From NCBI GenBank assembly GCA_023251285.1, contig JAHEZB010000098.1:1-7043 (forward strand): a stretch of DNA of 7,043 bases, given 5' to 3'. The position numbers were made by a program, and so were the translations under genes. The stretch comes from Chitinophagaceae bacterium (lineage in GTDB: Bacteria > Bacteroidota > Bacteroidia > Chitinophagales > Chitinophagaceae). The stretch's first letter is position 1; each line of letters starts with the position of its first letter. Below, piece after piece: positions 1 through 4,842 of this stretch. The notes beneath the pieces are model-generated. The model saw only the letters and a program-made list of their open reading frames with translations. It made no database searches and was not told the DNA's origin.

Positions 1-263
1 GTATTTGATTCCGAATTTACCTTTCTCTTTTCCAAAAGGAATTTTTTCAATTCACTTATTTCCAGCTCCGCTTTATTTTCCAACGCGCTTTTTAAACGTA
101 AATAATTTTCACCGATGCAGGGCATATACCAGCAACTGTTTGTCTTGCTCCATTTACAACCCGCCTGTTTTTGAATAGCTGACTGGATCGCCGCATTCTT
201 CTCAAAATAGATACCAATGCACGATTGCCCCCGATGATACAATGGCTTTAAGATTACCTGCAT
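1..263 (-). CDS. Tyrosine recombinase/integrase, N-terminal part (3' end beyond window)
   Basis: This is the first 87 codons of a minus-strand gene that runs off the left edge; the frame is open throughout. The protein begins MQVILKPLYHRGQ, followed by CIGIYFEKN (residues 15-23), then KWSKTNSCWYMP (about 38-49), then a charged helix-forming stretch (about 50-83). From memory this pattern (HRG..CIGIYF, then K/RWS.T..CWY.P) is the usual N-terminus of Bacteroidota tyrosine recombinases, ahead of the SAM-like core-binding domain and the catalytic domain. Those domains, with the Arg-His-Arg-Tyr residues, would lie outside the window, so catalytic competence cannot be judged. The ATG at 263 is the first start after an in-frame stop just upstream, and the leader is A-rich with no Shine-Dalgarno. 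ssb lies upstream on the same strand, 118 bases away, separated by a palindrome and a candidate promoter. Integrase assignment is by recalled family resemblance only; a host Xer-like role or a mobile-element integrase are both possible. Confidence 0.6.
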   Translation of the reverse strand, partial: MQVILKPLYHRGQSCIGIYFEKNAAIQSAIQKQAGCKWSKTNSCWYMPCIGENYLRLKSALENKAELEISELKKFLLEKRKVNSESN

Positions 264-297
264 TTGTTTGAAAATTGATTATTGAAGGGGTTATTGT

Positions 298-320
298 AAG
301 GGTTGTCAACCTTCCAAAGG
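298..320. repeat. Diverged half copy of the adjacent palindromic repeat
   Basis: The 23 bases match the first 23 bases of the palindrome at 332-366 except for three substitutions (GTTGTC for GTTGCC, and CC for TG near the 3' end). It sits in the presumed 5' leader of the recombinase gene and overlaps the candidate -7 element. It looks like a decayed second unit of the same repeat. Confidence 0.55.
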
Positions 321-344
321 TATTTTATTGAAAGGGTTGCCAAC
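315..344 (-). promoter_or_regulatory. Candidate Bacteroidota-type promoter for the recombinase gene
   Basis: On the minus strand, positions 322-315 read TACCTTTG, an exact match to the Bacteroidota -7 consensus TAnnTTTG. Eighteen bases upstream, 344-341 read GTTG, three of four bases of the -33 TTTG. Transcription would start near 308, about 45 bases before the recombinase ATG. The -33 half lies inside the right-hand palindrome, so hairpin or cruciform formation, or a protein binding the palindrome, could affect it. The match could also be accidental, because the repeats here are rich in CCTTTG. Confidence 0.4.
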
Positions 345-366
345 CTTTGAAAGGTTGGCAACCCTT
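332..366. repeat. 35-base perfect palindrome between ssb and the recombinase gene
   Basis: Two 17-base arms (332-348 and 350-366, AAGGGTTGCCAACCTTT and its exact reverse complement) flank a single central G. Each arm is also nearly self-complementary (GGTTG-C-CAACC), so one long hairpin or two tandem small ones could form. It begins 16 bases downstream of the ssb stop codon. In the ssb direction the stem is not followed by a good U-tract (TCAATAAAATACC), so it is a poor classical terminator. It could still stabilise the 3' end, or be a REP-like repeat. Confidence 0.8.
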
Positions 367-381
367 GTTGGAATTCATTAT

Positions 382-768
382 TTAAAATGGCAACTCATCG
401 GCATTCTCATCGTGAATTTCTTCTGCAACAGGTTTACCTTTTTTATCCAGCATGATGATCTGATCGGCCACTATCTCTGTTACATATTTTTTCACGCCGT
501 CTTTATCCTCATATTGACGGTTTCTTAATCTACCTTCAATACATAGTAAGCTGCCTTTGCGGATATATTCACGGGCCAAAGTAGCCAACCCACGCCAGGC
601 AATGATGGTATGCCAGTCGGTGCGAGACTGTGTTTCACCATTTTTAAGGCGATACGTTTCTGTAGTGGCAAGAGCCAGTTTTGCTACCGGTGTCCCATCG
701 TTCAATGTTCTAAATTCGGTTTCTTTTCCGGAATTGCCAATCAGGATAACTTTATTGATTCCTCTCAT
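382..768 (-). CDS. ssb: Single-stranded DNA-binding protein (SSB), complete
   Basis: This 128-residue protein coats single-stranded DNA during replication, recombination and repair and recruits partner enzymes through its C-terminal tip. The OB-fold core runs from about residue 3 to 108. It shows the standard opening (INKVILIGNSGKETEFR, residues 4-20), DWHTI (51-55) with Trp52, a second Trp58, the GxLxxRQYEDKDG strand (79-91), and YVTEIVADQI (95-104). The tail is short and acidic and ends DELPF, a normal partner-binding tip. The length is at the short end for chromosomal SSBs, with only about 15 linker residues, as often seen in mobile-element or secondary SSBs. I chose the ATG at 768 because SSB homology begins there; the frame stays open to an ATG at 852, but those 28 extra codons run through a palindromic repeat and do not look like SSB. 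The neighbours are a recombinase downstream and a hypothetical protein upstream, all on one strand. Confidence 0.95.
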   Translation of the reverse strand: MRGINKVILIGNSGKETEFRTLNDGTPVAKLALATTETYRLKNGETQSRTDWHTIIAWRGLATLAREYIRKGSLLCIEGRLRNRQYEDKDGVKKYVTEIVADQIIMLDKKGKPVAEEIHDENADELPF

Positions 769-794
769 AAGCGCTGGTTTGATGGTTTTATTTT

Positions 795-819
795 GTATGC
801 AAAAGATCGTATGCAAAAG
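795..819. repeat. Tandem 11-mer GTATGCAAAAG, 14-base period, upstream of ssb
   Basis: GTATGCAAAAG occurs at 795-805 and again at 809-819, separated by ATC. The first copy also lies within a near-palindrome, TTTTGTATGCAAAA (791-804). It sits 27-51 bases upstream of the ssb ATG, in the expected promoter/leader region, and abuts the 816-849 palindrome. A regulator-binding site or repeat debris are both possible. Confidence 0.5.
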
Positions 820-849
820 GTGACACCTTTTCCAAAAGGTGTCACCTTT
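816..849. repeat. 34-base perfect inverted repeat upstream of ssb
   Basis: Arms 816-831 (AAAGGTGACACCTTTT) and 834-849 are exact reverse complements around a CC loop. Each arm is itself palindromic (AAAGGTG-A-CACCTTT), so the element can fold as one long hairpin or two short ones. It lies 47 bases upstream of the ssb start. On the minus strand it is followed by TTTTGCATAC, only a short T-run, so it could be a weak terminator for anything upstream or a leader hairpin. Its layout resembles the palindrome on the other side of ssb. Confidence 0.75.
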
Positions 850-852
850 CAA

Positions 853-1217
853 TGGCTTCGCCGTTTCTGCCTTACAGCAGTCAGAATCGGTAAACTTTTT
901 TTAATTGTTAAACAAAATACGCTCTTTTTAATTTCTTTGTCAAATTATTCAGACGGCAAAGGGTGAATCAGAATTGAGCGTATTTGTTGGTTAATATTAA
1001 GTCACGTTCTTTTCCGGGTAATTTGCGCTTTCAGCTTTTAGAATTTTAAAAGCTTCCTTGTTTTGGCCGCAATAGCTTTTGATGGTCATATGTTTTGGTT
1101 TCTTTTCCAGGCTTGTGTTGAAATTAAAAAGTTAGTTTTTTGTTTGTTTACCGGTATTTTCAATCATCGCTATTTTCTTTATTTCTTCCCTCTCACCTCC
1201 CCCACCCACTTCAACTT
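853..1217. other. Gene-free stretch between the hypothetical gene and ssb
   Basis: These 365 bases have no convincing gene on either strand. They contain the inverted-repeat structure at 901-1000, a smaller inverted repeat at 1033-1054 (AGCTTTTA/TAAAAGCT around a 6-base loop), and a 30-codon open frame on the minus strand (1089-997) that I do not call. Nothing here resembles a tRNA or other known structured RNA to my eye. No clear promoter for ssb was found. Confidence 0.6.
901..1000. repeat. Inverted repeat pair around a 51-base centre (MITE-like or structured RNA)
   Basis: AACAAAATACGCTC at 911-924 is mirrored by GAGCGTATTTGTT at 976-988, complementary over 13 bases with one extra A in the left arm. 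Weaker complementarity extends outward through TTAATTGTT (901-909) and TTAATATTAA (991-1000), so the whole unit is about 100 bases with TTAA-type ends. The centre has short pairs of its own (CTTTG/CAAAG, ATTCA/TGAAT). The layout fits a small non-autonomous element or a transcribed stem-loop. No target duplication can be proved here because the flanks are AT-rich. Confidence 0.5.
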
Positions 1218-1934
1218 TTATCCTAAATACATCGCTTTCACAATCCCCGCCGGCATAAACGCTTTATTCACCGATTTTTGCAGGTGGCCGTTTTTATTAA
1301 AATAATATTCTACAGAAACACCAGTTACAATAAGGCTTTGGGAGGGGGTAGGTGTGGGCAGTGATATGATTTGCTCAGCAACCGGTTCGTTATTATAATC
1401 GAAATTTAAAGTGGTGGTTGTGCCACCTGTGTTTCCGCCATTTTTCAAATCATAGCCACCTGTTGCGATATGGCATTTCACTAAAACGGTACCGGCAGGG
1501 GCCAGGATATTTTCCGCAGGCACAAAGGCGGGTATTTTCATTTGCAGCGTATCTTCAGCGGCTTTCGTTACTTCCAACGAAACCCTCCATCTTTCTGCGA
1601 CCGTATCGCCCTGTGTAAAGGGAAAGCAGTCCAGGTAAGGCACCGGATCACATGGTTGCTCCGGGTCAAACCCGGATCGTAACCAACGGCACAGATCAGA
1701 TACAAGCCTCGTTTGCATTTTATTATCTGCCGGAAACGGGATCACCGGAAGAAGTTGTTGCCGCAGAATTTTTCCGGCGCGCGATGCTTTACCAAATTCA
1801 CCCGCCCGCTTTTTGGTGGCTTTGGTTTGTTTTATACTACCGGAAACCGAACGCGCATAATATTTGTCGCCGCGTTTATAAAACACGATGTTTTGTATCC
1901 TTCCCGTGATCTGCAAATTAATTTGTGATGGCAT
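1218..1934 (-). CDS. Hypothetical protein, 238 aa, DUF6266-like pattern
   Basis: I do not know the function. The N-terminus reads ITGRIQNIVFYKRGDKYYAR (residues 9-28), then GEFGKASRAGKILR (45-58) and DNKMQTRL (70-77). This pattern (G.I....FYK...Y.AR, F/GKAS.AG..LR, then a helix with Asn-Lys-Met..Arg) is one I recall from Bacteroidota hypothetical proteins of the DUF6266 kind, but the link is from memory. The C-terminal half (about 115-238) is predicted to be beta-rich, with PAENILAPAGTVLVKCHIA (139-157), a Gly/Thr-rich turn (165-175), and VSVEYYFNKNG (206-216). There is no signal peptide and no membrane segment. The ATG at 1934 has an AT-rich leader without a Shine-Dalgarno. The codons look well used and the region is visibly GC-richer than its flanks. 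It is followed by ssb after about 450 bases. An ordered repeat array lies 113-165 bases upstream. Confidence 0.75.
   Translation of the reverse strand: MPSQINLQITGRIQNIVFYKRGDKYYARSVSGSIKQTKATKKRAGEFGKASRAGKILRQQLLPVIPFPADNKMQTRLVSDLCRWLRSGFDPEQPCDPVPYLDCFPFTQGDTVAERWRVSLEVTKAAEDTLQMKIPAFVPAENILAPAGTVLVKCHIATGGYDLKNGGNTGGTTTTLNFDYNNEPVAEQIISLPTPTPSQSLIVTGVSVEYYFNKNGHLQKSVNKAFMPAGIVKAMYLG
1660..1676. repeat. Inverted repeat TCCGGGT-CAA-ACCCGGA inside the hypothetical gene
   Basis: Perfect 7-base arms flank a 3-base loop, at codons 87-92 of the 238-residue protein. The arm core TCCGGG also occurs on the minus strand in the upstream array at 2047-2099. It may simply be coincidence in codon choice. 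Confidence 0.4.
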
Positions 1935-2046
1935 AATAGTATATTTTATAATGATAATTAAAGCATCTTTCGCTGCCGGTTAAAGTATAAATAGTCCAGG
2001 TCTTCACTATACCATCTTCATAGCATAGCCGTACCATAGCCCACTC

Positions 2047-2099
2047 AAGTCCGGCATAAGTCCGGCATATCCCGGACTTAACCCGGACTTGTATACAAG
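2047..2099. promoter_or_regulatory. Array of four AAGTCCGG half-sites plus a 12-base palindrome
   Basis: AAGTCCGG occurs at 2047-2054 and 2058-2065, and its reverse complement CCGGACTT at 2072-2079 and 2083-2090. In each pair the starts are 11 bases apart, about one helical turn. The last copy runs into the perfect palindrome CTTGTATACAAG (2088-2099). The array lies 113-165 bases upstream of the 238-residue hypothetical gene. It could be an operator bound by a dimeric or tetrameric regulator, or could fold as an imperfect hairpin with two 8-base helices. No known regulator consensus is recognised. Confidence 0.5.
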
Positions 2100-2530
2100 G
2101 AAACCCCTATCAAAACGCACGAAGATAGCTGTTTAGTATTGCTCGCCGCATGCTTCCGATAAAGTCTGTTTAAATAGTCCATTATGCACGGTTTGGAAAA
2201 AAAATAATTGAGTTTCATCAGCAGTATAAGCCGATTCTGCTAATGATTGCACAGGAAAGAAGCCTATTTCAGGGAAGGAATAAAAGGAGAAAACGGGAAA
2301 GACGGTGCCGCGGTTTACAGAGATTTTCAGAAGGTAATAAGGCGGGTTGGATGTGCTTCGAGACGGTGAACCAGGGGCGGATGTAAAACCTACAATTATG
2401 CGAGCAGGAGGTAAAAGGCTGTGCATTCAATCGCATGCACGACGGAGCAATCGACTGCCAACCACCGGTTAAAGATACTTACCACTACTACTTTCCAGCT
2501 GCCACTTACTAGTTTCTACTTACCCGCTCA
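2100..2530. other. Gene-poor stretch between the hypothetical gene and the esterase
   Basis: These 431 bases hold no gene I can support. A 97-codon minus-strand open frame (2426-2133) exists, but its product is rich in Ser, Pro and Phe, has no recognisable motif, and starts within a small inverted repeat (GTGCAT 2421-2426 / ATGCAC 2435-2440). Three ACTTAC copies (2477-2482, 2504-2509, 2518-2523) lie just downstream of the esterase stop codon, where no hairpin-plus-U-tract terminator is visible. The length and mixed composition could hide a decayed gene or an unrecognised RNA. Confidence 0.5.
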
Positions 2531-3607
2531 TTACCATTTTATATGTTCATCAATGAACATTATCAGTCCTTTAGCCATAGCGATTTGCTCTTTTACTTTA
2601 GGATGGCCGTAGGTGTCTTTATAAGGAGCGAAATAGGTAAATATTTTTTTGTCGTGCAAATCGTCAACGGCTTTTCGAACATAGCCGGGCCAGGGAGAGC
2701 CTTTTTTGGTAATGTCCATATTACCCAGCATACAAATGATCTGGGCCTTTGGGTAAGTAGAGCGAATTGTATGCACAAAATTTTTATAAGCTTCCACGAT
2801 CTGCGATTCATCCGGAGGTTTGGTTCCAAACCGCTTTTTGAATTGTTCATTATCCGGCATCTTTACAATCCATGAATCGTTTTGAAACAGATTAATGACT
2901 ACCAGATCCGGTGTGTATTTTGAAAAATCCCATTTACTGGAAGAATCTGTAGGGTCAAGCCTGTCGTACATCTCAGGCATGATCAGGGGAAACCAGCTCA
3001 CCATGATGCCGATGCCGCTTTTGGCGGTACAATGATACTGTGCATTAAAATGACGCGCCGTGATGGCGGCATAAGTGTCGTAATTATTTTCATAATATCC
3101 GTAAGGATAATCTTTTGCCGAATCATAAATCGCATAGCCGCAGGTGATGGAGTTGCCGAAGAACTCAATTTTTCTGCGGGGTAATGTATCCGCTTTCAGA
3201 AGCCGGGTATGTTCATTTTCCACAAAACCGTAAAACCAGGTTTTTCCTTTATCCCATTCCGTTCTTTTAAAAACCTGCAAAGAATGTTTTCGATAAGGAA
3301 GCCCTTCAGCAAGCGATACTACTTTTTTTACAGTATCAAATTGGACGGTACGGATGCTGTCTTTGTCGATGATGATATTATAGTAATTGGAAGTATCCTG
3401 GTCTTTGAATATGCCCGAAATGCCTGTGCCGGTGAAGTTGACAGTAAAAGAAGTGCCCGGCCACATCAAGGTAGCCGCATCGTTTGTAAATAAAATTCTA
3501 CCCTGGTAAGAAATGTGTTTATCTTTAAAAGAGATGGTATCCTGGCAAAAACCATTGAGGTGAAAAGCAAACAAAAGCGTGAGGGATAACAGGAAATTTT
3601 TTAGCAT
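2531..3607 (-). CDS. Secreted SGNH/GDSL esterase, carbohydrate esterase family 2-like
   Basis: A 358-residue exported hydrolase that probably removes acetyl groups from plant or other polysaccharides. Residues 1-21 are a Sec signal peptide (KNFLLSLTLLFAFHLNGFC); the Phe before Cys21 argues against a lipoprotein. Residues about 25-140 form the N-terminal beta-sandwich typical of family CE2 (YQGRILF, MWPGTSFTVNFTGTGI, GLPYRKHSLQVFKRTEW). The SGNH domain follows. Block I is FFGNSITCGYA with nucleophile Ser153 and Asn in place of the usual Asp of GDS. Block II is KSGIG (196-200), block III is LFQND with Asn243, and the catalytic His is His335 in YGHPKVKEQ. CE2 enzymes are known to work with a Ser-His dyad, which fits the lack of a clear Asp before His335. 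The length is normal for the family. The gene stands alone with no other polysaccharide genes in view. The precise substrate cannot be read from sequence. Confidence 0.88.
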   Translation of the reverse strand: MLKNFLLSLTLLFAFHLNGFCQDTISFKDKHISYQGRILFTNDAATLMWPGTSFTVNFTGTGISGIFKDQDTSNYYNIIIDKDSIRTVQFDTVKKVVSLAEGLPYRKHSLQVFKRTEWDKGKTWFYGFVENEHTRLLKADTLPRRKIEFFGNSITCGYAIYDSAKDYPYGYYENNYDTYAAITARHFNAQYHCTAKSGIGIMVSWFPLIMPEMYDRLDPTDSSSKWDFSKYTPDLVVINLFQNDSWIVKMPDNEQFKKRFGTKPPDESQIVEAYKNFVHTIRSTYPKAQIICMLGNMDITKKGSPWPGYVRKAVDDLHDKKIFTYFAPYKDTYGHPKVKEQIAMAKGLIMFIDEHIKW

Positions 3608-3707
3608 ACGGAAAAATTTGAAGTGCTAATTTAGGATTTTAGGATGTAGTATTGGGATGCATAATGTAAGATTGAGGATTTTGAATAACCCGGAGCAACG
3701 TGAACGA

Positions 3708-3735
3708 CAAAAATATTAGAGCCGAACGGGCTGTT
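3708..3735 (-). promoter_or_regulatory. Promoter element or GNAT terminator in the esterase upstream region
   Basis: On the minus strand 3715-3708 read TATTTTTG, an exact TAnnTTTG match, about 100 bases upstream of the esterase ATG. No TTTG or TTG is visible at the -33 distance. The same stretch also reads as a weak stem AGCC-CGTTC-GGCT (plus positions about 3721-3733) followed by TAATATTTTTG, so it may instead be the end of the GNAT transcript. The two roles could overlap. Confidence 0.3.
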
Positions 3736-3755
3736 AATTGTGAATTTTGAGGTTT

Positions 3756-4352
3756 TCAAATATCTGTATATTCCAAAAAACCAGCCTTCATCTCTTCCCA
3801 TTCTTCTTTTAAAATACTGTAATAAACCGTATTCCTTCTATACCCATCAAACATGATCGTATGCGACCTTAAAATACCTTCAAATTTTCCACCTATCTTT
3901 TCTATTGCTTTTCGGGAAGCGGCATTTCTTTCATCCGTTTTTAGTTCCACGCGATGGGCGTGCAGGTGCTCAAAGGCATATTCCAGCAGGAGAAACTTAC
4001 AGTTTTTATTAAGCCCCGTACGTTGAAATGCTTTGCCATACCAGGTAGCGCCAATCTCGAGCCGGTCATCGGGATTTGAAATATTCAGGTAACTGGTGCT
4101 GCCTGCCCAGGCATTTTCTTTTTTATCAAACACGGTGAACGTATAACGCTGATGATCCCGGCGAAGGCGAATGGCCTGATCAATATATTGCTGCAACAGC
4201 TCGCGGGTATATACAGGAGCCGGTGAATATTGCAACAGGTTTTTATCTTCTGTGGCAATTGAAAATAAAAGATCAACATCTTCGCTGTGAACCGGCCGAA
4301 GCAAGGCTCTTTGGTTTTCCAGGATGATCTCGTCATTGAATGAGAAGTGCAT
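3756..4352 (-). CDS. GNAT acetyltransferase, RimJ/RimL type
   Basis: A 198-residue cytoplasmic enzyme that transfers acetyl from acetyl-CoA to an amine, either a protein N-terminus or a small molecule. The fold elements are in order. The N-terminal strand is ILENQRALLRPVHSEDVDLLF (10-30). A central strand is YTFTVFDKKENAWAGSTSYLNI (70-91). Motif A is LEIGATWYGKAFQRTGLNKNCKFLLLEYAFE (98-128), where QRTGLN fills the pyrophosphate-binding loop. Motif B is VELKTDERNAASRKAIEKIGGKFEG (135-159), with the N..S..A..K.G signature. The C-terminal strand is NTVYYSILKEEW (174-185). The usual RimL length and the WY.K..(Q/R)..N form suggest the PF13302-type subgroup. The ATG at 4352 gives the proper N-terminus. 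The substrate cannot be predicted, and ribosomal-protein acetylation should not be assumed. The gene appears to be monocistronic, with a possible promoter at 4392-4418. Confidence 0.92.
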   Translation of the reverse strand: MHFSFNDEIILENQRALLRPVHSEDVDLLFSIATEDKNLLQYSPAPVYTRELLQQYIDQAIRLRRDHQRYTFTVFDKKENAWAGSTSYLNISNPDDRLEIGATWYGKAFQRTGLNKNCKFLLLEYAFEHLHAHRVELKTDERNAASRKAIEKIGGKFEGILRSHTIMFDGYRRNTVYYSILKEEWEEMKAGFLEYTDI

Positions 4353-4391
4353 GTTGTGTTGTTCTATTGTTGGATTGTTGATTTAACGCGA

Positions 4392-4418
4392 TAAAATTAG
4401 AACATTCAAAACAACAAA
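4392..4418 (-). promoter_or_regulatory. Weak candidate promoter for the GNAT gene
   Basis: On the minus strand 4399-4392 read TAATTTTA, seven of eight to TAnnTTTG counting the free positions. TTTG at 4418-4415 lies 15 bases upstream, somewhat shorter than the usual spacing. Transcription would begin roughly 35 bases before the ATG. Confidence 0.3.
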
Positions 4419-4447
4419 CCTTAAACCCCGGATCTTCAATGGGAACT

Positions 4448-4497
4448 TTCAGGCTGCGGAAGGCAAGCCTGCCCGACGTAGGACAACTTTCAACGTG
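4448..4497. repeat. REP-like 50-base direct repeat, copy 1
   Basis: This 50-base unit matches 41 of 50 positions with the unit at 4522-4571, without gaps. The first 21 bases differ at one position (TTCAGGCTGCGGAAGGCAAG against TTCAGGCCGCGGAAGGCAAG). It contains an internal inverted repeat, CAGGCT...AGCCTG, around a 10-base loop. It is GC-rich compared with the surrounding AT-rich intergenic DNA, as expected for a dispersed intergenic repeat. Confidence 0.7.
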
Positions 4498-4521
4498 CTA
4501 CATCGAACCTTCATAAAAACG

Positions 4522-4571
4522 TTCAGGCCGCGGAAGGCAAGCGTCCCCGCCGTGGAGCGACTTTCAACCTG
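4522..4571. repeat. REP-like 50-base direct repeat, copy 2
   Basis: Second unit, starting 74 bases after the first; nine substitutions separate them. The hairpin of copy 1 is lost here because AGCCTG has become AGCGTC. GC-rich sequence continues to about 4640, with related words (CGGGTCGGGC, GCTCGCGGAATGC). A 72-codon minus-strand open frame crossing this unit is a by-product of the repeat and is not called. Confidence 0.7.
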
Positions 4572-4842
4572 TCGGGTCGGGCGCAGCATTTCAGCTTCAG
4601 CCGCTCGCGGAATGCATGAGGACCCGGTATTTCAACATCAGATTCTGATTGTTTCTTAGCCTGAACTTCCCTCGTATCGACTTCCTTATTAGTGCAATTC
4701 ACATATATGAATCCAGTTGTGACACTTTGTTTATAGGGCAAATTAAAATTTCCACTATAAAGAATTTTTATTATTTTTAATATCTGCTAATCGAAGAGAA
4801 TCCCCATAAAAATTTTCACTTAAACATTTAAACAAACACAAA
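4572..4842. other. Upstream region of the lipoprotein gene
   Basis: GC-rich repeat-like sequence fades out by about 4640 and the rest is AT-rich. TTTG at 4726-4729 and TATTTTTA at 4772-4779 vaguely resemble promoter elements, but their spacing is wrong, so I do not assign a promoter. The last bases before the ATG (AACAAACACAAA) form a typical Bacteroidota A-rich leader without a Shine-Dalgarno. Confidence 0.4.

Noticed and set aside
298..849. CRISPR array
   Set aside because: The repeats are palindromes and few in number, with no regular repeat-spacer pattern and no cas genes nearby.
769..852. Longer ssb start at 852
   Set aside because: The 28 extra codons translate the palindrome and a repeated 11-mer, do not resemble SSB, and the standard SSB N-terminus begins at 768.
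557..966. Plus-strand open frames opposite ssb
   Set aside because: They are antisense to a well-supported SSB gene and have no protein-like features of their own.
997..1089. 30-codon minus-strand open frame beginning MTIKSYCGQNKE
   Set aside because: Short, no Shine-Dalgarno or recognised homologue, and part of it is the inverted repeat at 1033-1054. It cannot be separated from chance without expression data.
2133..2426. 97-codon minus-strand open frame
   Set aside because: Ser/Pro/Phe-rich product with no motif or domain pattern and no start context. Judged a chance frame, and the stretch is described as gene-poor.
2477..2523. ACTTAC triplicate as a regulatory array
   Set aside because: Copies are six bases long with irregular spacing (27 and 14 bases) downstream of a gene end; likely compositional.
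2543..2875. Plus-strand and alternate minus-strand frames within the esterase gene
   Set aside because: They lie inside the strongly supported SGNH esterase and lack any motif.
4523..4741. 72-codon minus-strand open frame
   Set aside because: It runs through the GC-rich repeat copy, and its product is low-complexity Arg/Lys-rich sequence typical of translated repeats.
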